Source: Diadophis punctatus similis
Lineage: Eukaryota > Chordata > Lepidosauria > Squamata > Dipsadidae
DNA length: 64,000 bases
Direction of reading: 5' to 3'
Assembly (NCBI GenBank): GCA_023053685.1
Contig: JALIGW010000001.1
Span: 70,585,740-70,649,739 of the forward strand
Part shown: positions 28,101 to 38,231 of the stretch, one piece after another
How the letters are laid out: the number at the start of each line of letters is the position of its first letter
How positions within the stretch are numbered: the stretch's first letter is position 1
Position numbers and translations under genes: made by a program
Notes under the pieces: model-generated
The model's input: the letters and a program-made list of their open reading frames with translations, nothing else
Databases searched by the model: none
Told to the model about the DNA's origin: nothing

Positions 28101-31100
28101 TTGCACTATTTTTTCTATGACTAACACAGAATGAAAATGCCTAAAGAAGCCATTGTGGAACTGATGAGGTTCCTGTATAGTTAAACTGTGATACATTCTG
28201 CAGTTATCCAATTTTTAGTAGTTAACTTCTGCCATGAAATAAGGAAAGAGCTATTTTCTCCTTAGCCAAAGTGATTTGGGTAGAAACATACTTTTGATTG
28301 GCTTGATTTGCAAATTTAAAAAATGCTCCAAAGTCCAGAGAACTTTATAGTTGAAAGCAGGATTTTAAAAAAAGTCAATCTAAATGAATTTATCCTGCTT
28401 ACCTGTTTTATCAAATTTATAAATGAATATTGTATTAATCAACATTTTAAAATACTTAATACTGATAATTATTGTTAGAACCCTGTTTCAAACAATTGGG
28501 TGTGTTAATATATGATTAAGCCACAAATCATTGTTATGTGTATATTGCTTTAAATACATTGTGGATGATTACTATATAAGCAAGCAAGAGAGCATGCTCA
28601 ATGTGGATGGTTGATGGTTTGTGGTTTAGTGTGGTTTAGTGTGGTGAGTGGTGTTTGACAGTGTGTTCCGGATTGAAGACTCTCTGCTGCTTTACTGATG
28701 AATAGATTACTTTATGGCTGTATGGAATTGCTGTGAAGAAGAAGAGTTACAATCTGTGATAGTATAGAATTAAGTAATAGCTGTAATCTTTGTTTGTGAG
28801 TTAAAACAAAGATAGGCAAGAAGAAGAAACTTCGCATTGATTGAATAACTGTGTATGACTTGGACTTCCTATTTAACTTTGCTACTATTCAAGTAAAAAC
28901 TATTTTGTACATACTAAAGATATTCTGTTTATTGACTGAATAGCATTCATATCAAACTGCAACACCATTACTACAACACATTTCGCTGTGTATGTGCTTA
29001 ACAGCACAATAACTCCTTAACAATTATGATTTAGATTTAGATTTATTATTAGAGTTGGAAGGGACCTTGTAGGTCATCTAGTCCAACCCCCTGCTCAAGC
29101 AATTGTAATCTATGTTTCCTTTGTTTCTAGAACATGTAGACAAAATGGTTTTTATAACAAGTCACTGCAACTATAATTAATATTTAATCATTATTAACCA
29201 AAATAGGACTATACAGATAGTCCTCGACTTACAACCACAATTTAGTCCAAAATTTTCTGTTGCTAAGTGGGACATTTGTTAAATGAGTTTTGCCCATTTA
29301 CTACCTTTCTTGCCACAGTTAAGTGAATCACTTCAAGTTAGTAACAGGTAGCAGCTTGAAATGCTTGTAACCATATTTAGCTAATTTACAATACATTCTG
29401 AAACTAAATGGTGGGGCAGTGGTTAGAATATGGTATTGCAGACTAACTCTGCCCGCTGCCAGGAGTTCAATCCTAACCAGTTCAAGGTTACTCTGCTTTC
29501 CATCCTTCCGAGGTCGGCAAAATGAGGACCCAGATTGTTAAGGGCAATATGCCGACTCTGTACACTGCTTAGTGTTGTAAAGCACTATGAAGCAATATTT
29601 GTCGTAAGTGCTGTTGCTGTTGCTAGATAGATCCTTCTTTTCTGTCAGCAAGATAATTCCTGCCCTGGTAACAATCCTGCTGAAAAGGGATAGGGAGGAA
29701 ATTCCTTTCCTGACTTGAAACACCCAGTGCTTCATCATCCCTTCAAATTTCCTGGACATAGGAAGTCATGAGAAAGTCTTCTTAGAATTATACAGAACAA
29801 TTCTATATAGGAGAATGCAAGTTCAAAACTGCTGATATGTTAAGCACAAGTTTAATATATAGGTAGTCCTCGACTTACGCCAACAATTGAGCTCAAAATT
29901 TATGTTGCTAAGTGAAACTTATTAAGTAAATTTTGCCCCATTTTACAACCTTTCTTGCCACACTTGTTAAGTGAACCACTGCAATGGTTAAGTTAATACA
30001 GTGTTTCTCAAATAGTGGGGCACTCCCCCCTGGGGGGACACGGAGCGATGCCAGGGGGGCATCTATCAATCGATTCCCCCGGATGGGGAGTGTTTTCCCA
30101 GTTGCACGCTGCTCCGAGCCCGGAAGAGAAGGTGGCCAGGCGGGGCGGCTGCGTGGGTTCTTGTTCTCGGCGGGCGCCGCGGTAGCCATGAACGGCGTGG
30201 CAAACCTGCTGCTGGACAAGGAGGAGCATCCTCTGCAGCTGGGCGAAAGCTTCGAACGGCACCCTCAAGCCTCCTTCCACACCATTCACTGTGAGTGCCT
30301 GACAAAGGCGGTGCTTATGGGCCAGGCCGGCGACCCCAAAACATCGGCTTGATTAAGCTGGCCTGGCCCCGTGTCAAAAGAGAGTTGGGGGGAGTGCGAA
30401 ATGTTTACTTCTTCCTAGGTGGGGCGTAACAGAAAATAATTGAGAAGCACTGAGTTAATAACATGGTTTTTAAATGAATCTGGCTTCTCCATTGACTTTG
30501 TTGTCAGAAGATTGCAAAAGGTGATCACATGACTCTGGGACAGTGCAACTGTCATAAATATGAGTCAGTTGCCAAGTGTCTGAATTTTGATCATATGACC
30601 ATGGGGATACTGCCACGGTTATAAGTGTGAAAAATAGTTCTTTTTTTTCCCCACTGCTGTTGTAACTTTGAACGGTCACTAAATGAACTGATGTATGTTA
30701 AGGACTACCTGTATAAAGTTTATATAGGCTTCCCATTCCAAATGTCCTGCAAATCCTATTCTTGGACGAATAAAAATATTAAACATTTGCCTGCCTACTC
30801 AGGGGGAAAAAGCAAAGTAAGCTGATGAATAGAAAACAGGCACCAGTGGAGCAATTTTTACGTTATCTTCTGGTCAAGCCTTCCTACGGCAGGTTTTTAA
30901 ATTTTCAAATGTTCCCACCAGTCTAAAACAATTATTTCAACTGATTATTAGGGCATTCTGATGGGAGTCACAATACAAATATGATAATGTTTGTAAAATA
31001 TTTTCAGTACATTAAAACATATTCTGAAGTAGATTTTTAACCCTACTGTATCCCTTCCTTTCTATGATCGATGAAAAAGTCATTTGAGATTTGTAATTAG

Positions 31101-31261
31101 ACTGATTCATTGTAATTAGTTTAATATTATTTAAAATAATCATTCTGAGATCCTGGATCAACCTTGAGGGATTGTTTGTTTTTTATACTTTACCCTGGAA
31201 TGGTCTCTGGTGCTGGATCTATAAACTGTCGTAATTTTATTGCTGCCACTTGTCCTGCCAT
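25046..31261 (-). CDS. SPMIP3: Sperm microtubule inner protein 3 (C1orf100-like), four coding exons
   Basis: Spliced on the minus strand from 31261-31194, 27975-27883, 26541-26366 and 25158-25046, this gives 450 nt, 149 residues plus stop, with every phase and GT-AG boundary consistent. The N-terminus [18 protein letters not shown] resembles human [31 protein letters not shown] matches human [34 protein letters not shown] matches WYKETTYQRDYSLPFYK. Human SPMIP3 is close to 146 residues. The family is a small protein inside sperm flagellar doublet microtubules, so testis expression is expected. It converges on ADSS2, with stop codons 4.4 kb apart, the same neighbour and orientation I recall in human. 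The last exon is the least conserved, but its phase and length fit. Human residues are from memory. Confidence 0.88.
26366..26541 (-). CDS. SPMIP3: SPMIP3 third coding exon
   Basis: Encodes 58 residues between split codons, from [13 protein letters not shown] to [18 protein letters not shown]. The acceptor is ttttcatttag and the donor is gtgggt. The WY..T.Y....LP.(F/Y)K block agrees with the human protein. Confidence 0.88.
26703..27750. mobile_element. DNA transposon family C copy, interrupted by a hAT element
   Basis: Left part 26703-26964 and right part 27608-27750 carry the family C blocks (aatttctgttaccaagta, ttgcttgtcagaag, aactttgaacaagtc). They are split by the hAT element at 26965-27599. 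The whole lies in SPMIP3 intron 2. Confidence 0.6.
26965..27599. mobile_element. hAT-type non-autonomous element, 635 bp
   Basis: Starts cagggtggat and ends atccacccta. Flanked by the 8-bp duplication CTAATTAC at 26957-26964 and 27600-27607. The ends are rich in gatttaaatca repeats, which can pair with each other. No transposase ORF is present. Confidence 0.85.
27883..27975 (-). CDS. SPMIP3: SPMIP3 second coding exon
   Basis: Encodes 30 residues between split codons, including [20 protein letters not shown], the hallmark block of the family. The acceptor is attctatcag and the donor is gtaaaa. Confidence 0.9.
29050..29105 (-). mobile_element. CR1/L3 LINE 3' tail fragment
   Basis: The stretch gagttggaagggaccttg then taggtcatctagtccaacc is the reverse of the usual squamate CR1/L3 3' UTR. 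It follows a short attta repeat. Confidence 0.7.
29214..29400. mobile_element. DNA transposon family C, partial copy
   Basis: Reads cagatagtcctcgactta, then ctgttgctaagtgggac and ctttcttgccacagttaag as in 29861-29990. The right half is missing and a SINE lies next to it. Confidence 0.6.
29409..29625 (+). mobile_element. Sauria-type SINE, diverged copy
   Basis: Shares the blocks tggggcagtggttagaat, ccatccttccgaggtcgg and aaatgaggacccagattg with the copy at 23040. The Bov-B-like tail ends gtaaagcactatgaagc. Confidence 0.8.
29999..30452. mobile_element. hAT-type non-autonomous element carrying a captured gene fragment, 454 bp
   Basis: The ends cagtgtttctcaaa and ttgagaagcactg are inverted repeats. 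They are flanked by the 8-bp duplication AGTTAATA at 29991-29998 and 30453-30460. Between short transposon ends lies GC-rich, exon-like sequence with an EAF1-like first exon. This is a Pack-MITE-like structure. Confidence 0.9.
30188..30290 (+). pseudogene. EAF1: Captured EAF1 first coding exon inside a hAT element
   Basis: The ATG at 30188, in the context gccgcggtagccATG, opens 34 codons plus one base and ends at a donor GTGAGT at 30291. The peptide starts [20 protein letters not shown] and ends ASFHTIH. It aligns without gaps to the first 34 residues of human EAF1 as I recall it, about 25 of 34 identical. EAF1 exon 1 also ends there, one base into the Tyr codon. Three Arg positions read His or Gln, as CpG decay would give. 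About 100 bp of 5' UTR-like and 60-100 bp of intron-like sequence seem included. EAF1 is an ELL-associated elongation factor. Here only exon 1 remains, so no function is implied. Confidence 0.82.
31194..31261 (-). CDS. SPMIP3: SPMIP3 first coding exon
   Basis: The ATG is at 31261-31259. It encodes 22 residues, [20 protein letters not shown] then IP, plus two bases of a Gly codon. The donor is gtaaag. An AG at 31271-31270 after a pyrimidine run (tctctctag) suggests a preceding non-coding exon and only 8 nt of 5' UTR in this exon. Confidence 0.85.
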
Positions 31262-31730
31262 GAGAATTCCTAGAGAGAGAAAAAATACACTGTAATACCT
31301 ACTGCTACTACTTCAATATTTACTCAATATATAAAATCATAGTCTCATAATATTATATATACTCATGTAGAAGCCCACCCACTGATAAACCAACCCTCAT
31401 ACTTTTACTCAAAATACTATGAAAAAACACCACTCAGGGATAAGCCAACCTACAATTTCCATTTTATTTTGGTTAAAAATTCTAGAGAAGGCTTATCTGT
31501 GCATGGACCTATAAACAAATGTGATATGCAAAAAGATAGAAATTGAAATTACATGGCAATCTGTTACTATGCTTACTCTCTAGAATAGCTAATGTCAATG
31601 GGGAATAATATTTCAGCAAAAATCAACATGGCAAAGCTTATTAACAGATGGAAACGGGAAAATTCCAAGGTGTTTCTTAGTATAACTATCCATAACAAAT
31701 TATAACTTCTTTTTGGAGTAGTACCAATGA
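31262..31730. other. Sequence upstream of the SPMIP3 start exon
   Basis: It should contain a 5' non-coding exon or promoter, but none is recognisable. A weak repeat-like motif (tatatactcatgtagaag) lies near 31355. Confidence 0.4.
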
Positions 31731-32995
31731 AGGAGAATATTTGTAGCTCATGGTTGAAATGAAGTGTCTTTTTTTTAATTTAAAAGTTTTTTATTAATAG
31801 TACAATTAAAAACATTGGATGTGGTGAAACTTCCCTGGTTTAAACAATTCCATTCAGTATGACCTTACAGGAAATCAGTTTTTTCCCATTGTAACATTGT
31901 AAGCATTATGTACAATCTATCAACTTTCAAAAACACCCATTCTTTCAATTTTATACATTGTAACTATACATATTCCAGTCCTATCTTTCACAAAATATTA
32001 GCACATACATTCCTACATTTTCAACTTATCCATTATCACTTATCCCAGCATTCCTTCTCGATTCCAACCATTTATACAATTCATTCCAGATTTCATAATA
32101 ATCTGTTTCGCTCTTCTCCTTGAGCTCTAACGTCAACCTATCCATTTCAGCACAGGATAATATCTTAATTATTACTTCTTCTGAAGGTGTCTCTTTATCT
32201 TTCCATTTCTGAGCAGAGGCTAGTCTTGCTGCTGTTAACATGTGTAATAATAAATATAGGGTTCCTTTGTTGAATTTGTCCTTGGTGATGCCTCCTAAGA
32301 AAAGCTCTGGCTTCAACTCGATGTTTTGCCTTAAAATCTGTTCCAGCCAGCGTTTTGTCAGATACCAGAATTTTTGGCCTTTTGGGCATTCCCACCACAT
32401 ATGGTAGTAGGTCCCCAGCACTTCTTTACATTTCCAACATTTTGGTGAACTCTTTCTATCCATTTTAGCTAATCTTGTAGGAGGAAGATGCCACCTATAG
32501 CATATCTTGTAAAGATTTTCTTTATATGCAGTTGCTAAGGTGAGCTTCCTATTCCTTTCCCATAGTTCTTGCCAATTGTCTAAATCAATGCCGTATCCAA
32601 AGTTTTTACTCCAAATTAGCATCGTGTCTTTTTCTTGCTCTTCCCACATATCTTGTTCCAGTAAGTAATGATACATCTTTTTTATCACTTTATCCTCTGT
32701 TCCTAATAGGATTTTATCTAATTCTGTATACTCTAATCTTATTCCTCATTCTTTCTTGTCTTTCATATATCTCGATTGTATTTGGAGGTATGCCCACCAT
32801 TCAAGTTCTATGCCTGAAATGAAGTGTCTTTGATGCTCTCTGAGTGTGGTTGTTTTCTTGCAGATGTTTCATTACCTAAACTAGATAAACGTCATAAGTG
32901 CTAGATGATGTTACCTAGCACTGATGTTATTACCTAGTTTAGGTAATGAAATGTCTTCAAGAAAAAACCAAGCTCAGAGAACACCAGGGACCCCT
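31731..32995 (+). repeat. Palindromic repeat family E copy 1, split by L1
   Basis: Shares its left edge, aggagaatatttgtagctca, and its right part with 48367-48568. The right part holds tcattacctaaactag and its inverse ctagtttaggtaatga. The L1 fragment 31772-32814 interrupts it. The hammerhead-like core is damaged here (ctgatgt in place of ctgatga, 32921-32927). Confidence 0.65.
31772..32814 (-). mobile_element. 5'-truncated L1 LINE insertion
   Basis: An exact 17-bp duplication, tgaaatgaagtgtcttt, flanks it at 31755-31771 and 32815-32831. The left edge is a T run, the poly(A) of a minus-strand insertion. It encodes the L1 ORF2 C-terminus with the zinc-knuckle-like block CWKCKEVLGTYYHMWWECPK. 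A 220-codon ORF at 32688-32026 continues upstream in frame past one stop near 32750. Young to middle-aged insertion, no longer active. Confidence 0.92.
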
Positions 32996-34150
32996 CATTT
33001 TGGAGTACTATCTGCACAAGCACTTTGCACCAAGTATTAAAGAGCTGGCTGTGTCCTAGTGTTATTTGCATTACATTATTGGCACTGGAGAATGTGATGA
33101 AGTATACCTTGGAAACTTCAACAGAGCACTGCAGCAATTGGATGACTTGGCATTTGAGTACAATGCAACAAATCAGAGTTCATTAAACATAATATTACAT
33201 ATTATGGTCACACCACTTATGCACAAGGCCTAACCAAGTGAAGCAAGCACATTCAAATAGTTGGCATGCCTCAAGTCCATAAGAACTGTCACAGCTAGGA
33301 TATTTTTGGACTGGTTAATTAGGTTCCTGCCAAATTTGACTACCCGCTATATCTTTTGAACACTTTACTATAAATGGGGAGGGGTATGGCAGTGGAAAAA
33401 AACCCCTGCAAATAAGCTTCCATAGAAGCAAATTATAATACTAGGCATTGTGCTCAAACATTATATCCATAATGTTACACCCATAACGATCATCCAGCTA
33501 TAAATCCATTGCATGAATGTCTGAAAAAAAAACATTACACTGAATCAAAACTCTTGCATATTATAGCAGAGTGCATAGCACAATGAATCAAATGCCAACA
33601 ATACAATATTGGGCTGTACTGTGTATTCTAATTGGATTTCCTCAAACCTAATTTGAGAAGTGTACAAGACAAACAGCTGAAATGAGATGAGAAATCCATA
33701 CTGAAACATAATTTTCCATTGGACAAACTGAATTAAAAGAAACTACAGAGGGGAGTGTAAGTGGACAACAAGAAGCTTAAAACAACAGCAGCTGCAATAG
33801 GACCTCTTTATTATATTGTAGAAATTGTTCCTGATAACACTCAGAAGAACACATTGAAGAAAATAGAGGGACTGAAAGAAGCGGTGACTGATCAAGATGG
33901 AGACTCAATTATAAGTCCTGAATTACCATCTGAGGCAGTTATCCCCAAAGAACCCACATTCTTGTTTGTGGTAATAAAGTAATAAAGATTATCCCATTAT
34001 CGTACAAAGCTAGTACAATTCCCAGATTTATAAATACAATAGCATCTGTATCTTGATGGGGGTGTTGATCATGTCAAGTTGTGGAACATTCTTAGAACGA
34101 GAACATCTCATTGGCTTTACTCAAAAGCTATAATCAGTCAGAAGCCACAG
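32996..34150. other. Probable decayed LINE sequence, unclassified
   Basis: Contains short ORFs (for example 33761-33982) in broken frames on the plus strand. They look like remnants of retrotransposon coding sequence, but I cannot place them in a clade. Confidence 0.3.
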
Positions 34151-34201
34151 AATATGAACAGGACATGATAAAACAGACTAGTTTCAAGTTGCGAAACAAG
34201 G

Positions 34202-34450
34202 CTGAATACTCTCCCTTATTTATTCAACCTATATATTGAATATTTATTGAGGGAAGCTGGATTAAAAAAGGAGCATGGTTTTAAAATTGGAGGAAGAAAC
34301 ATCAGTAGCCTAAGATATGCAAATGAAACTGCTCTAATAGCTGAATTTGCAAAGGATCTGCTAGCTTTAGTAATAGAAGTCAGATAGCACAGTGAAAAAA
34401 TGGGACCAAGATTAAATAAAACGAAGACCAAGTTAATGACAAAAGATACC
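34202..34450 (+). mobile_element. RTE-type LINE reverse transcriptase fragment
   Basis: One frame reads LPYLFNLYIEYLLREAGL, then GFKIGGRNISSLRYANETAL and, after a stop, HSEKMGPRLNKTKTKLMT. This is the RT palm of RTE/BovB-like elements. The catalytic YADD has become YANE, so the copy is dead. Confidence 0.75.
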
Positions 34451-34489
34451 GCTAGTAGTTCTAGAATGGATGATTAAAATACTTTTAGG

Positions 34490-34700
34490 ATAAACTATTT
34501 ATTTATTTATTATTTATTATTAGGTTCTTCTATGCCGCCCTACTCCCTAAGGACTCAGGGTGGCATACAACATTTTAAAAGAACACTAAACAATAAACAT
34601 TCATTTAAAAACAATTTTAAAACATTAAAAAGTTAAAAAAAATTCAACAACATACATACTGGGAGGAGAAACTACTAGCTGTAAAGGAACCAGCAGTCTA
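34490..34700 (-). mobile_element. LINE/SINE 3' tail with (ATTT)n
   Basis: On the minus strand it reads ccaccctgagtccttaggg then agtagggcggcatagaag, running into (AATA)n. This is the common squamate LINE-tail layout. Confidence 0.55.
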
Positions 34701-34886
34701 GAAATACATTGCAATTACCATTCATTTTTATTTTTATTTATCAAATTTGTGTAGCTACCTGTCTCACCAAAAGTGACTCTGGGCAGTGTACAAAGATACA
34801 AACAACAAATATAAAAATATAGAAACATAGAAAACTTCTGGAAGAAAAAGACCTAGTGGTGCATCAAGTCTGCCCTTTGCGGTTTT

Positions 34887-35160
34887 TAGATTTTAGATTG
34901 TAGATTGTAGATTGTAGATTGTAGATTGTAGATTTTTATTTTTTATTTTTTATTTTTTATTTTTTATTTTTTATTTTTTTATTTTTTTATTTTTTATTTT
35001 TTATTTTTTATTTTTATTTTTTTAATAATTTTAATTTTTTCAATTTCAATTTCAATTTCAATTTCAATTTCAATTTCAATTTTAATTTTAATTTTAATTT
35101 TAATTTTAATTTTAATTTTAATTTTAATTTTAATTTTAATTTTAATTATTATTTTAATTT
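34887..35160. repeat. Compound simple-repeat array (7-mer then 6-mers)
   Basis: Successive blocks are (AGATTGT)n at about 34887-34933, (ATTTTTT)n to about 35030, (TTTCAA)n at about 35038-35081 and (TTTTAA)n to about 35147. The units change stepwise. It abuts the LINE fragment at 35161. Confidence 0.9.
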
Positions 35161-35650
35161 TTGTTGGATGATGAACATGTGTTTATCCCAAGAATGTTTA
35201 AATTCAGTTACTGATGATTGATCCACTACCTTCACTGGAAGTTGGTTCCAAGCTTCCACTACTTTTTCTGCAAAGTAATACTTTTTAACATTACATTTGA
35301 ATGTTCCCTCTTGTCAGTTTGAAGTTATGTCCCTGTGATTCTTGATTTTTTTGCTTAATGTTGAAAATACTGCCTTCTAGAACCTTATTAACACCCTTAA
35401 TATATTTAAAAGTTTTAGTCATGTCATCCCTTTCCCTTCTGTCATCCAGGCTCTACATATTCAGTTCCTCCAATCTCTTCTGATATGTTTCGTCTCTCAG
35501 ACCTTGCATCATTTTTGGACTCATCAATTTTATCAAAAACTTTTTTTAAAGTGAGCTCCCCAGAACTGGACACAGTATTCCAAATGGGGTCTGATTAAAA
35601 TCCTATATAGAGGGATTAAGACCTCCTTTTTTTCTGCTGGTGAACCATCT
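35161..35650 (-). mobile_element. CR1/L3-group LINE fragment
   Basis: The minus strand encodes RPHLEYCVQFWGAHF at about 35592-35548, the conserved RT C-terminal block. Degraded 3' coding sequence follows toward the simple-repeat array. Confidence 0.75.
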
Positions 35651-36053
35651 AATTATAACAATAATTCAAAAGATATATTAAAAAGTAAATACTATAAAAC
35701 AGATATACAAACCCTAGGCAAAGAGAGGATCTTGAATATTAATGAAAGAATTGGAAAAGATTCAACTACTGTAACATGTCCATACTTACAAAGATCAGAA
35801 TTGTGCAGGCAATTATTTCCTCTTTGACACCGGAAAAAGTAAAAGTTGAAGGAAGCAGTATAAAAAGAGTATTTATACTTTTGAACTTTGGATGTTCACA
35901 GATTCCTGAGAATACTGTGGACAGTTAAGTCACCAAGCTAAAAAAAAGAGGAGACTGAGTTCTTGTCCCACATTAGGCATGAAAGCTGGCTGGGTGACTT
36001 AGGCCAGTCATTCTCTCTCAGTGCAACCCATCTCACAGGTTTGTGGGGAAAAA

Positions 36054-36170
<117 letters not shown>

Positions 36171-36720
36171 GAGTTGGAAGGGACCTTGGAGGTCTTCTAG
36201 TCCAACCTCCTGCTTACGCAGGAAACCCTACACTACTTCAGACAGATGGTTATCCAACATCTTCTTAAAAATGTCTAGTGCTGGAGCATTCACAACTTCT
36301 GGAAGCAAGCTGTTCCACGGATTAATTGTTCTAACTGTCAGGAAATTTCTCCTTAGTTCTAAGTTACTTCCCTCCTTGTTTAGTTTCCACCCATTACTTC
36401 TTGTTCTACCTTCAGGTGCTTTGGAGAATAGTTTGACTCCCTCTTCTTTGTGGCAACCCCTGAGATATTGGAACACTGCTATCATGTCTCCCCTGATCCT
36501 TCTTTTCATTAAGCTTCATTAAGACATACCCAGTTGCTGCAACTGTTCTTCATATGTTTTAGCCTCCAGTCCCCTAATCATCTTTGTTGCTCTTCTCTGC
36601 ACTCTTTCCAGATTCTCAACATCCTTTCTACATCGTGGCGACCAAAACTGAATGCAGTATTCCAAGTGTGGCCTTACCAAGGCATTATAAAGTGGTATTA
36701 ACACTTTGCGTGATCTTGAA
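36171..36720 (-). mobile_element. CR1/L3 LINE 3' end
   Basis: Minus-strand coding reads [20 protein letters not shown] and [15 protein letters not shown], then after a break FLTVRTINPWNSLLPEVV and ALDIFKKMLDNHLSEVV. The stop between the two parts comes from a 10-bp duplication (ttaatgaagc) near 36510-36530. The 3' UTR gagttggaagggaccttgg follows. Confidence 0.92.
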
Positions 36721-38182
36721 GGAGTGTTATTATTTATTATTGTTCTAATTATTCTGTATGTTTTTTATCTCGAGTTATTTATAAAAAATAAAAGTGAGTC
36801 CTTATTTGAGACCCAAATGACCATTCCCAAACTATCATATTTTGTGCACATTAAGTGAAGGCCTAGTTCTCTTGAAAAGACAAGAATGCTAGCAAAGGTG
36901 GAAGGAAAGACAAGAAGAGAACAGGGGGAGAAAGATAGATGACTCAATTGCAACAGTTCTGGGTTTACCATTAGGAAGGTCTGAAGGACCAGGTTGAGGA
37001 CTTATCATCACAGAGAAAATTTATCTGTGTGGTTATTAAGAATCAACACTAACCTGATGGCAAGTAATAAAAAAAACCATGATGAGTGGTATTTTGTACT
37101 GGCCTCTTGATATTATGAAGTATGTAAACACACCTGTGATCTTATCTCAGTTATCTTGGCCTGTCTGTATATGTTACAATTGTTAGTCTCATTGGAGTTA
37201 GTGCTGTTATAAATTTCAGTGAAGCAAGCAGCAAAAACCCCTACTCCTTATTCAAGTGCTTTTATTTGATCAGCAGGAACGACACAACAACAAACAAGCA
37301 TTTAGAAAACATTATAAATTATCTATCAACAACATGGATAAGTTATGCATTGGTTATTCCATGGCAAGAGCCACATGGGCAACATATAAATCTAATAGCT
37401 GAGTGAGTCAGAGACTGAGCAGTAAAAAATTCCATGTTTCTGCCCTAAGTAAATAAAGTCACTCCCTTTTTTGTCTTTCAATAAAAATCTACTTGACCTT
37501 TGCTTTGACACACTTATTGTGTTTATACACCATTCAATTACCATACTTCTCTGGACACTTTACAGTAAAAATATTGCTGGAAGCTATCGCTCTAAAAACA
37601 CTTGAAAACACTGAGTGCTAGTTATAATTAATTTATCAACTTATATACTTTGCCATCTTAACAGTTGAATGAGCATAATAAAGCTTACATGATATTATTG
37701 AATGGAATGCAACTATTGTCTACAAAATATTTCAAGCCTTGTTAATCAACCTTAGAACATCTAGCAGGATAGTTTCTGATCCAACACACACAAACCCTGA
37801 ACTGTTGAGACCTGCTGCATTTATCAACACTTTCATATTCATTTTTTCATATACTTGCCATCCAGCTACCATATGTCTTCGTAATTTTCATTAATGAGCT
37901 TTCAGTTCTGCATCACACCAAATATCAACATTTCTGAACTTAGCTCCTACCCTTTTCCTGTAAACTGTAGATTTATTGATTGATCTTCATAGTCCACTTT
38001 GATATTTTATGTATTGTACATTCATATTCTGGTCATGCATGTAAATGTCTTTCAGTACAAATTAAATTTCACAGACAAATAGGAGTATTTGAACTTAAAG
38101 CTGGTGTTTATGAAACTGCACCCACATTTCTACAGTACTACATCAAATTGTGAGATTTATGTCAGGAATTTTATGAGGGTAG

Positions 38183-38231
38183 AATTCTAGAATGGGTTAA
38201 ATGGGTTATCCATTTAACCCATTCTAGAATT
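38183..38231. repeat. Perfect palindrome, 22-nt arms, 5-nt loop
   Basis: The left arm 38183-38204 begins aattctagaatggg. The right arm 38210-38231 is its exact reverse complement. The loop is gttat. Confidence 0.95.

Larger units (their letters stand above)
29861..30710. mobile_element. DNA transposon family C copy split by a hAT element
   Basis: The inverted ends aggtagtcctcgactta and aggactacct bracket family C sequence at 29861-29998 and 30453-30710. The gap is filled by the hAT element at 29999-30452. It lies in SPMIP3 intron 1. Confidence 0.75.

Noticed and set aside
34887..35160. CRISPR-like array
   Set aside because: The units are contiguous simple repeats without spacers, in a vertebrate genome.
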